Assembly: GCF_006265175.1 (NCBI RefSeq)
Contig: NZ_VDCQ01000077.1
Location: 355-46,244, forward strand
Length of the DNA stretch: 45,890 nt
Reading direction: 5' to 3'
Source: Paenibacillus hemerocallicola
GTDB taxonomy: Bacteria; Bacillota; Bacilli; Paenibacillales; NBRC-103111
The position numbers and the translations under genes are program-made. Below, piece after piece: positions 37,812 through 45,890 of this stretch. Under the pieces are notes generated by a model. It did no database searches and had not been told where the DNA came from. It saw only the letters and a program-made list of their open reading frames with translations. The number at the start of each line of letters is the position of its first letter. The stretch's first letter is position 1.

Positions 37812-39353
37812 ATGTCCAGATCGAAACCGGTTGCGCTAATCATCATGGACGGCTTCGGCTTGCGCGGGGAGACGAGCGGCAACGCCGTAGCCCAGGCGAA
37901 CAAGCCGAACTACGACCGTTACTTGGCGACGTATCCGCACACGACGTTGACCGCTTGCGGCGAAGCCGTAGGGCTTCCGGAAGGACAGATGGGCAACTCC
38001 GAGGTCGGCCATCTGAACATCGGCGCGGGCCGTATCGTGTATCAGGACTTGACGCGCATTTCCAAGTCGATCCGGGACGGGGAGTTTTACGACAACGAAA
38101 CGCTTCTCGGCGCGATCCGCCACGTCAAGGAAAAAGGGAAGAAGCTGCACCTGTACGGGCTGCTGTCCGACGGCGGCGTGCACAGCCACATCGATCATTT
38201 GCTCGCCCTGCTGGATTTGGCCAAGAAGGAAGGCTTGACCGACGTATTCATCCACGCTTTCCTGGACGGACGGGACGTTGCGCCGGACAGCGCGAAAGGA
38301 TACATCGAACGTTTGCAGGCTCACATCGCCAGCATCGGAGTAGGACGGATTGCCACCGTACAAGGCCGTTATTATGCGATGGATCGTGACAAAAGGTGGG
38401 AGCGTACGGAGAAATCTTACCGCGCGATGGTATACGGTGACGGACCGCAGTATACGGATCCGATCCAAGCCGTTGCCGAGTCTTACGAGAAGTCGGTGTT
38501 CGACGAGTTCGTGATGCCGACGGTCATCGTCGATGCGCAGGGCCAGCCGGTCGGCTTGGTCGAGTCGGAGGACGGCGTCGTTTTCTTCAACTTCCGGCCG
38601 GACCGGGCGATTCAGCTGTCCCAAGTGTTCACGAACGCCGATTTCCGCGGCTTTGACCGGGGGCCTAACGCCCCGCGCGACTTGTATTTCGTCTGCTTGA
38701 CGTTGTTCAGCGAAACCGTAGGCGGCTTCGTTGCGTATAAACCGAAAGATCTCGACAATACGCTCGGCGAAGTGCTCGTCCAGAACAACATGAAGCAGCT
38801 TCGCATCGCCGAGACGGAGAAATATCCGCACGTCACGTTTTTCTTCAGCGGCGGGCGCGACGTCGAGCTTCCGGGCGAGACCCGCATCCTGATCCCTTCG
38901 CCGAAGGTGGCGACGTACGATCTGCAGCCGGAAATGAGCGCTTACGAAGTAGCGGCCGCGGCGGTCAAGGAAATCGAGGCCGACAAGCACGATGCGATCA
39001 TCCTGAACTTCGCGAATCCGGATATGGTCGGCCACTCCGGCATGCTGGAGCCTACGATCAGAGCGGTTGAAGCGACGGACGAATGCATGGGACGAGTGGT
39101 CGAGGCGGTGTTGGCCAAAGGCGGCGTGGCGATTATTACGGCGGACCACGGCAACGCCGACATGGTATTTGACGAGAATGGCCGTCCGTTTACCGCCCAT
39201 ACGACCAATCCGGTCCCCTTCATTGTGACAGACAAATCTGTTACACTAAGGAACGACGGCATTTTGGCGGATATCGCGCCTACGATTCTCGATTTGCTGC
39301 AAGTAGCCAAGCCCTCCCAGATGACCGGTACGACGATGTTCGTTTCCAAGTGA
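37812..39353 (+). CDS. gpmI: 2,3-bisphosphoglycerate-independent phosphoglycerate mutase
   Basis: This 513-residue manganese enzyme of the alkaline phosphatase superfamily has the metal-binding start [14 protein letters not shown], the phosphoserine site [36 protein letters not shown], and the C-terminal metal ligands [12 protein letters not shown] and [12 protein letters not shown]. The ATG at 37812 has GAGGGGG upstream. It is sporulation- and pH-relevant in Bacillus. Eno follows after 104 nt. Confidence 0.97.
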   Translation: MSRSKPVALIIMDGFGLRGETSGNAVAQANKPNYDRYLATYPHTTLTACGEAVGLPEGQMGNSEVGHLNIGAGRIVYQDLTRISKSIRDGEFYDNETLLGAIRHVKEKGKKLHLYGLLSDGGVHSHIDHLLALLDLAKKEGLTDVFIHAFLDGRDVAPDSAKGYIERLQAHIASIGVGRIATVQGRYYAMDRDKRWERTEKSYRAMVYGDGPQYTDPIQAVAESYEKSVFDEFVMPTVIVDAQGQPVGLVESEDGVVFFNFRPDRAIQLSQVFTNADFRGFDRGPNAPRDLYFVCLTLFSETVGGFVAYKPKDLDNTLGEVLVQNNMKQLRIAETEKYPHVTFFFSGGRDVELPGETRILIPSPKVATYDLQPEMSAYEVAAAAVKEIEADKHDAIILNFANPDMVGHSGMLEPTIRAVEATDECMGRVVEAVLAKGGVAIITADHGNADMVFDENGRPFTAHTTNPVPFIVTDKSVTLRNDGILADIAPTILDLLQVAKPSQMTGTTMFVSK

Positions 39354-39439
39354 AGATTATAATCTCCCCGGTCGCTTGACGCCGGGAAGCGTAAAGTTTG
39401 GTCTGCTCGGGTAGCGGACTGCATAATTTATTCAGGTGA

Positions 39440-40750
<1,311 letters not shown>

Positions 40751-40775
40751 GGGCAACGGAAAGGAGGGGATTCCC

Positions 40776-41480
40776 GTGAGTCGGTGGATGATAACGATAC
40801 TGTTTCTGGTCGGATCCGCCATCTTGACGAACTGGATCCCCTTCTCTTCTTTTTTTCGCAATGTCGACACGATGGTGCACGAGTTGGGTCATGCGGTCAC
40901 GACGCTGGTGCTGTCGGGTCAGGTGTTATACATTGAGCTTTACTCGAATCACAGCGGGGTGACGTATTCGTATATCGAGCGGGGCTGGAGGACGATCCCG
41001 TTGGGCTTGTCCGGATATATAACGGCATCGCTGTTCGCCGCATTTTTGTTCAGCCTGTACGGCAAAGGCAAGCTTAAGGCCGGCTTTATCGCCATGACGC
41101 TGCTCGCCGTCGTATCGCTCGCTTTTTTCGTCAACAACTCTTTCGGCGTCATGTGGCTGATCGGATTTATGATTGTCAACGTAATCGCCATGCTGGTGCC
41201 TTTCGAATGGTTCCGCAAGTTTTACTATTTGCTCGTCTCGTTTATTTGCCTGGAAGAATCGGTCATGGGGCCGATCCATTTGATCTTGCTGTCCGTCACG
41301 AGACCGGGTCAAGCGGGCGATGCGTCCAGCTTAAGCCGGGCAACCCATATACCTGCTATCGTATGGGCCGTCTTGTTCCTTGTTATTGCGCTGTTATGCG
41401 CTCGTAAGGCGATTGCGGCTTTCGTCGGAAGAAACCGTTCCGGCCGGACGCGTTCTTCGCGTTGGGAAAGCCAAGCTTAA
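40776..41480 (+). CDS. M50-type membrane metallopeptidase-like protein
   Basis: This 234-residue protein has the zinc motif HELGHA (His35, Glu36, His39) at the edge of the first membrane segments and about five further hydrophobic segments (LGLSGYITASLFAAFLFSLY, GFIAMTLLAVVSLAFFV, VMWLIGFMIVNVIAMLV, and others). It resembles the M50B-like group of small site-2-type peptidases, but the usual third metal ligand motif (LDG) is not evident, so activity is uncertain. Substrate is unknown. The start is GTG at 40776 with AAAGGAGGGG 6-7 nt upstream; it lies 25 nt after eno and may be co-transcribed with the glycolytic operon. The C-terminus is basic. Confidence 0.8.
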   Translation: MSRWMITILFLVGSAILTNWIPFSSFFRNVDTMVHELGHAVTTLVLSGQVLYIELYSNHSGVTYSYIERGWRTIPLGLSGYITASLFAAFLFSLYGKGKLKAGFIAMTLLAVVSLAFFVNNSFGVMWLIGFMIVNVIAMLVPFEWFRKFYYLLVSFICLEESVMGPIHLILLSVTRPGQAGDASSLSRATHIPAIVWAVLFLVIALLCARKAIAAFVGRNRSGRTRSSRWESQA

Positions 41481-41532
41481 ATGAAGTCGAGGCACCGTTC
41501 GTAACGCCGATAGTAGCGCTAGTCCGCTATCC

Positions 41533-41561
41533 TTGTAATTTGGCGTCCGATATGGTATATT
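41533..41561 (+). promoter_or_regulatory. Promoter of secG
   Basis: TTGTAA (41533-41538) and TATATT (41556-41561) with a 17-nt spacer, about 90 nt before the secG start. Confidence 0.55.
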
Positions 41562-41650
41562 TAATTTTGCTTTGTACTATGGCTACCGAACATGTTGATC
41601 GTAGATCATACACGTAGATACATAAGGCATTCGAACAGGAGGTGGATCAG

Positions 41651-41887
41651 ATGGAAATCTTCTTGAAAATTTTGCTGGTCATTGCGTCGATCGGGCTGAT
41701 CGCCGTTGTGCTTCTGCAAAAAGGAAAGAGCGCGGGACTCTCGGGCGCCATCTCCGGCGGTGCGGAACACCTTTTCGGCAAGCAGAAGGCGCGCGGTCTG
41801 GAGTTGCTTCTTTCCCGGGTAACGGTCGGATTTGCGGTTTCGTTCTTCCTGTTGTCCCTTATCGTCGCATACGTCGTAAAATCCTAA
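41651..41887 (+). CDS. secG: Protein translocase subunit SecG
   Basis: This 78-residue membrane protein is the small subunit of the SecYEG channel. It has two hydrophobic helices ([20 protein letters not shown] and [18 protein letters not shown]) and the conserved loop [21 protein letters not shown]. The ATG at 41651 has AGGAGGTG about 7 nt upstream; the GTG three codons earlier overlaps that site. In B. subtilis an esterase gene (yvaK) separates secG from rnr; it is absent here. Confidence 0.95.
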   Translation: MEIFLKILLVIASIGLIAVVLLQKGKSAGLSGAISGGAEHLFGKQKARGLELLLSRVTVGFAVSFFLLSLIVAYVVKS

Positions 41888-41901
41888 AGATCGAAACGAA
41901 C

Positions 41902-41936
41902 GCAGCAGGGGTGCAAGTGCTCCTGCTGCTTTTTTA
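41902..41936 (+). terminator. Terminator after secG
   Basis: Stem GCAGCAGG/CCTGCTGC (41902-41909 with 41922-41929) followed by TTTTTTA. Confidence 0.85.
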
Positions 41937-42115
41937 GTTGGCGGAAGCCCGGGCGAAAAGAAGGCGGATCGTATTCGCGTAGCGCTTCCCATTTATGGGT
42001 AATGATTTGAAAGGGCTTAAAGTTGCAATGGAAGCTCTTCGAGGGGGTTGAGCGTTTCGAAAACGTCAATACTACGTAGAGAGAACTTATTTTCTAATGA
42101 GACAGGTGAACATTG

Positions 42116-44689
42116 ATGATAACAAAAGAAGAACTGCTCGATTTCATGCGCGAGAAGGCATACAAGCCTATGACGTATCAGGAGCTGGAGAAAAATTTCG
42201 ACATCGGCGACGCGGAGTCGTTCAAGCAATTTCTGAAAATGCTGAATCAGCTCGAGGAGGCCGGAGAAATTATCCGGACGCGCACGGAGCGTTACGGTGT
42301 GCCGGAGCGGATGAATTTGCTGAAGGGCAAGCTGCAGGCGCATGCCAAAGGCTTCGGCTTCCTGCTGCCCGACGACAAGGAGCACCCGGACGTCTACATT
42401 CACGCCAACGATATGAACGGCGCGATGAACGGGGACATCGTATTGGCGAGAATTACGTCCAAAAGCGCGGCCGGGGGCAAGCTGGAGGGAGAGGTCGTCC
42501 GGGTCGTTACCAGAGCGATAACGCAAATCGTCGGAACGTTCCAAAGCTTCGAAAGCTATGCATTCGTCATTGCGGACGACAAACGGATCACCAAAGATAT
42601 TTTTATCCCGAAGGAAGCTTTCCAAGGTGCCGTGACGGGGCAAAAGGTCGTTGTCGATATCGTCCAATATCCGGAAGGACGCGCTGCAGCCGAAGGACGG
42701 ATCGTCGAGATTTTGGGCCATAAGGATGACCCGGGCGTGGATATATTATCGATCATCCGCAAGTACCAGCTGCCGGAGGCGTTCCCGGACGAAGTGCTGG
42801 AAGAGGCGGAGCAAGCGCCCGATTCCATCGCGGAAGAGGAGCTACAAGGGCGCCGGGATTTGCGGAGCAGACGGATCGTGACGATCGACGGCGAGGATGC
42901 CAAAGATTTGGACGATGCCGTTAACGTGGAGAAACTGCCGAACGGCAACTATTTGCTCGGCGTACATATTGCCGACGTTAGCTATTATGTACGGGAAAAC
43001 TCCGCGCTCGACCGGGAAGCGTACAACCGCGGGAGCAGCGTTTATTTGGTTGATCGTGTCATCCCGATGCTTCCCCACCGATTGTCGAACGGGATATGCA
43101 GCTTGAATCCGAAGGTGGACCGGTTGACGATGTCCTGCGAGATGGAGTTCGACGGCAACGCACATCTCGTTCGCCACGACGTTTTCACCAGCGTGATCAA
43201 GACGACGGAGCGGATGACTTATACGAACGTCCGCAAAATATTGCGCGGCGAAGACGAAGAGGTTACGGAGCGTTACAAGGATTTGGTCGATTTTTTCAAG
43301 CTGATGGAAGAGCTGGCAATGAAGCTTCGCGGCAAGAGAATGGGCCGCGGCGCGATCGACTTCGATTTCCAGGAAGCGAAAATACTCGTCGACGAGAACG
43401 GCAAGCCGACCGACATTGTCAAGCGGGAGCGTTCGATCGCGGAGCAAATCATCGAGGAATTTATGCTAGTAGCCAACGAAACCGTTGCCGAGCATTTCCA
43501 TTGGATGAAGGTGCCGTTTCTGTACCGGGTCCATGAAAACCCGGACGGCGACAAGCTGCAGCATTTCATGGAGTTCATTACGAACTTCGGTTACGTGGTG
43601 CGGGGTAAAGGCAATACAGTGCATCCGCGCGCTCTTCAGACGTTGCTGGAGGAAATACGCGGCACGAAAGAAGAGACGATCATCAGTACGGTCATGCTCC
43701 GTTCGATGAAGCAGGCGCGTTACGACGCGAGCAGCCTGGGCCACTTCGGGCTGGCGGCCGAGTTTTATTCGCACTTCACTTCGCCGATCCGGCGTTATCC
43801 GGATTTGATCATTCATCGCATTATCCGCGAGGTGCTGGAAAGCGGCGCGCTGTCGGAGAAGCGGCATGAATATTTGTCCGGAAGGATGGACGATATCGCG
43901 CGCCAATCGTCGGAGCGGGAGCGTCTCGCGGTAGATGCGGAGCGCGACACGGAGGCTTTGAAGAAAGCCGAATATATGCTCGACAAAGTGGGCGAAGAGT
44001 TCGAGGGCATGATCAGCAGCGTGACCAACTTCGGCATATTCGTCGAGCTGCAGAATACGGTGGAGGGTCTTATCCGGTTGAGCGATCTGCATGACGACTA
44101 CTACCATTACCATGAGATGCAGCATGCTCTGATCGGCGAGCGGACGTCCAAAATATACCGGATCGGGGACGATGTCAAAGTTCGCGTAGTCCGGGTCAAT
44201 CTGGATGAGCACAACATCGATTTCGAGATGGTGGACGCGCAGCCTCGCCAGCAAAAGGTCAACTTCGTGGACGGCAATCGAGGGCGGCGCGGCAAGCAGG
44301 TCGGCGACGAAGGCCGTGAGCGGGAACGCGGCCGCGGCGGACGAGGCGGCGTGGACGCTTGGGGCTTCAGCCGCGGCAACGGCAACGCGGGCGGTGCGGC
44401 CAAGCGAGGCGAGCGCGGAGCGGCGGCTGGCGAGGGCGGCAAGGCCGTCGGCGCGGACGGCGGCGGAGGCGAGTGGACGAACGTGCGGCCGGACCGGCGA
44501 GGTTCCGGAGCCGGAGGCAGCCGGGGCGGCGGACGCGGGCGTGCGGGGGCTGCCGGCGGCAGCTCGCGAGGCGGTGGCGGCGGAAGCGGAGGCAAGCGGC
44601 CGGGAGGCTTCGGCGCGTCGCGCAAGCCGAAAGGCGGCGGCGTGAAGGGCGGGGCGCTGGCAGGAGCGAAGAAGCGCGGGAAAAAATAA
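42116..44689 (+). CDS. rnr: Ribonuclease R with long Gly/Arg-rich tail
   Basis: This 857-residue 3'-5' exoribonuclease degrades structured RNA and works with SmpB/tmRNA in removing faulty messages. Domains in order: N-terminal helix-turn-helix (about 1-70, [20 protein letters not shown]), cold-shock domains (about 75-240, [11 protein letters not shown]), the RNB catalytic domain (about 255-600) with [14 protein letters not shown] and its metal-binding aspartates, and an S1 domain (about 635-715, [16 protein letters not shown]). After about residue 720 comes a tail of some 135 residues, almost all Gly, Arg, Ala, Ser and Lys with RGG-like repeats, far longer than the short basic tail of B. subtilis RNase R. 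The ATG at 42116 has AGGTGA upstream. Confidence 0.95.
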   Translation: MITKEELLDFMREKAYKPMTYQELEKNFDIGDAESFKQFLKMLNQLEEAGEIIRTRTERYGVPERMNLLKGKLQAHAKGFGFLLPDDKEHPDVYIHANDMNGAMNGDIVLARITSKSAAGGKLEGEVVRVVTRAITQIVGTFQSFESYAFVIADDKRITKDIFIPKEAFQGAVTGQKVVVDIVQYPEGRAAAEGRIVEILGHKDDPGVDILSIIRKYQLPEAFPDEVLEEAEQAPDSIAEEELQGRRDLRSRRIVTIDGEDAKDLDDAVNVEKLPNGNYLLGVHIADVSYYVRENSALDREAYNRGSSVYLVDRVIPMLPHRLSNGICSLNPKVDRLTMSCEMEFDGNAHLVRHDVFTSVIKTTERMTYTNVRKILRGEDEEVTERYKDLVDFFKLMEELAMKLRGKRMGRGAIDFDFQEAKILVDENGKPTDIVKRERSIAEQIIEEFMLVANETVAEHFHWMKVPFLYRVHENPDGDKLQHFMEFITNFGYVVRGKGNTVHPRALQTLLEEIRGTKEETIISTVMLRSMKQARYDASSLGHFGLAAEFYSHFTSPIRRYPDLIIHRIIREVLESGALSEKRHEYLSGRMDDIARQSSERERLAVDAERDTEALKKAEYMLDKVGEEFEGMISSVTNFGIFVELQNTVEGLIRLSDLHDDYYHYHEMQHALIGERTSKIYRIGDDVKVRVVRVNLDEHNIDFEMVDAQPRQQKVNFVDGNRGRRGKQVGDEGRERERGRGGRGGVDAWGFSRGNGNAGGAAKRGERGAAAGEGGKAVGADGGGGEWTNVRPDRRGSGAGGSRGGGRGRAGAAGGSSRGGGGGSGGKRPGGFGASRKPKGGGVKGGALAGAKKRGKK

Positions 44690-44708
44690 CTATAGCGATA
44701 GGCTCGCA

Positions 44709-44737
44709 TTGATTTTGACCGGTGAAGTTGATACAAT
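44709..44737 (+). promoter_or_regulatory. Promoter of smpB
   Basis: TTGATT (44709-44714) and TACAAT (44732-44737) with a 17-nt spacer. The leader contains a GC-rich hairpin (CGGACG...CGTCCG near 44766-44789). Confidence 0.65.
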
Positions 44738-44816
44738 GAACTCCTAGCATAGTGAGAACGGCAGCGGACGGCCCGCCCGGGGCGTCCGTTCCTTCTGGCG
44801 AAAGGAGGGAACCGGA

Positions 44817-45296
44817 TTGAGCAAGAAAAGCGACGGCAAGCTGCTCGCGCAGAACAAGAAAGCGTCCCACGACTATTTCGTCGAGGATACGTATGAAGCG
44901 GGTCTCGTATTGACCGGCACCGAGATCAAGTCGCTGCGGGGCGGTCGGGCGAACATTTCGGACGCGTTCTGTACGATTCGGAATGGAGAAGCGTTTATCA
45001 ACAACATGCACATCAGCCCGTTTGCGCAGGGCAATCGCAGCAATCCGTCGGACCCTACCCGAGCGAGGAAGCTGCTGCTCAAGAAAGAACAGATTCACAA
45101 GCTGCTCGGGCTCGCCAAGCAGCAAGGCTATACGATCGTTCCGCTCAAGGTGTATGTCCGCAACGGATACGCCAAGCTGCTGATCGGCATCGCCAAGGGC
45201 AAGAAGCAGTACGACAAGCGTGAAAGCGACGCCAAGCGCGATGCGCAGCGTGACATCCAACGCGCGCTCCGCGAGAAGCAGAAGGTCGCGCGGTAA
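44817..45296 (+). CDS. smpB: SsrA-binding protein SmpB
   Basis: This 159-residue protein binds tmRNA and brings it to stalled ribosomes. It has [39 protein letters not shown], the HISPFAQGN motif, [15 protein letters not shown] and the basic C-terminal tail [20 protein letters not shown] that lies in the mRNA channel. The start is TTG at 44817 with AAAGGAGGG 7 nt upstream. The ssrA gene follows about 200 nt later. Confidence 0.96.
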   Translation: MSKKSDGKLLAQNKKASHDYFVEDTYEAGLVLTGTEIKSLRGGRANISDAFCTIRNGEAFINNMHISPFAQGNRSNPSDPTRARKLLLKKEQIHKLLGLAKQQGYTIVPLKVYVRNGYAKLLIGIAKGKKQYDKRESDAKRDAQRDIQRALREKQKVAR

Positions 45297-45395
45297 CATG
45301 GACTGAAGTTGAGAAGGGCGATATAGTTTCCATGGCAAGACTGCCAAGGTGCGCTATCGTTTCCATCAACAATCCGTCGCACGGGCCGGAGATTG

Positions 45396-45404
45396 TGTTA
45401 TAAT
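45396..45404 (+). promoter_or_regulatory. Extended -10 promoter of ssrA
   Basis: TGT-TATAAT at 45396-45404, about 95 nt before the mature tmRNA 5' end; the -35 is poor. Confidence 0.6.
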
Positions 45405-45498
45405 ACAAATACGGCGATGAAATGCGCCGTCGGTTCGGCTCCGTCAAGCCGCTTAGCGAAGCACCTCGTTCCAGAACGACGAGACGACTTCCGATCTC

Positions 45499-45858
45499 GG
45501 GGGCGTTTTTGGATTCGACGGGGATAGTTCGAGCATGAGTAGCGGGTAGTGGGGCTGCGTCCACTATAAAACGCGAACGCCAATTAACTGGCAAACAACA
45601 ACCAAAACTCGCTTTCGCAGCTTAATAACCTGTGACGCGGCTTCTACCCTGCATCGCCCATGTGCCGGGATAGGGGCTCAACCTTAGTGGGATACGCTGT
45701 CTAGTCTCCGCCTGGGGCTAGCTGAAGAAGACAATCAGGCTGACCCAAAGGGTAGTCGGTTACAGGACGACTCTAGGGTGACATCAAATCTGTAACTACA
45801 CCCGTAGAAGCTGGTGTGGCGTTATCTTCGGACAGGGGTTCGACTCCCCTCGCCTCCA
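45499..45858 (+). ncRNA. ssrA: Transfer-messenger RNA (tmRNA)
   Basis: The tRNA-like ends are visible: 5' GGGGGCG with TTTTTGGATTCGACGGGGAT, and 3' GGGGTTCGACTCCCCTCGCCTCCA, where the acceptor pairs GGGGGCG/CGCCTCC. The tag frame begins at GGC (45590) and reads GKQQPKLAFAA followed by two TAA codons (45623-45628); with the tRNA-borne alanine the tag is AGKQQPKLAFAA, ending in the AFAA degron type recognised by ClpXP. The CCA end is not encoded. It is the partner of smpB and its tagged products are targets of ClpP. Confidence 0.97.
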
Positions 45859-45867
45859 TACCAAACA

Positions 45868-45890
45868 AGAGCACCCGTAAGGGTGCTTTT
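45868..45890 (+). terminator. Terminator of ssrA
   Basis: Perfect stem AGCACCC-GTAA-GGGTGCT followed by TTT at the window edge. Confidence 0.88.

Noticed and set aside
44280-44689. Frameshift at the end of rnr
   Set aside because: The S1 domain is complete before the tail, the frame is continuous, and the tail keeps an RNA-binding-like composition ending in a basic KKRGKK, so a real extension is more likely.

Overview
The window looks like a chromosomal segment of a moderately GC-rich, endospore-former-type Firmicute, most probably a member of the Paenibacillaceae (Paenibacillus/Cohnella-like). This is inferred from three things: strong GGAGG-type ribosome binding sites with frequent GTG/TTG starts, a gene order that follows a long Bacillus subtilis block (hprK-lgt-ppaX-yvoF-hisZGDBHFI ... 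trxB ... rapZ-yvcK-whiA-crh ... clpP-tRNA-Arg ... cggR-gapA-pgk-tpi-pgm-eno ... secG-rnr-smpB-ssrA), and a secreted copper-amine-oxidase-N-domain protein of a kind common in Paenibacillus. No species call is possible without a database search.

Layout. 1-530: tRNA cluster (Phe, Tyr, Lys) and its terminator. 553-4810 (minus): a small thiamine-binding-type protein, then a four-gene cassette: GMC/gluconate-2-dehydrogenase-like flavoprotein, a gluconate 2-dehydrogenase subunit-3-like protein, a four-helix membrane protein and a LarA-family (nickel racemase-like) protein whose coding sequence lacks any usual start codon at its conserved N-terminus. 5052-7345 (plus): a PucR/CdaR-type regulator and the multi-sugar ABC ATPase MsmX/UgpC. 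7479-10582: hprK, lgt, ppaX, yvoF. 10980-16956: histidine operon hisZGDBHF-IE, with no hisA between hisH and hisF. 17263-18213: a PRPP synthase paralogue. 18344-25508: a TPR/HTH protein, trxB, glcK, rapZ, yvcK, whiA and a Crh-like HPr protein that carries His15 as well as Ser46.

25715-32303 is the accessory part: a secreted copper-amine-oxidase-N/PKD-like protein, an orphan sugar-binding lipoprotein (minus), a divergent AraC-type regulator and a Tat-exported beta-helix protein built like a phage tailspike, preceded by a near-perfect cre box. 32377-33289 (minus): clpP with a CtsR box on its -35, and tRNA-Arg(CCG). 33548-40750: the complete cggR-gapA-pgk-tpi-pgm-eno glycolytic operon behind a clear promoter and CggR operator. 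40776-45890: an M50-type membrane metallopeptidase, secG, rnr with a long Gly/Arg-rich tail, smpB and the tmRNA gene ssrA with its terminator.

How the genes work together: much of the window is carbon control. HprK phosphorylates HPr/Crh at Ser46, CcpA then acts at cre sites, CggR senses glycolytic flux, GlcK feeds glycolysis and MsmX powers sugar importers. The second theme is PRPP-to-histidine, and the third is protein quality control (ClpP, SmpB/ssrA, RNase R). The least explained parts are the LarA/oxidoreductase cassette, the His15 Crh, the missing hisA, and the beta-helix/AraC/solute-binding locus.
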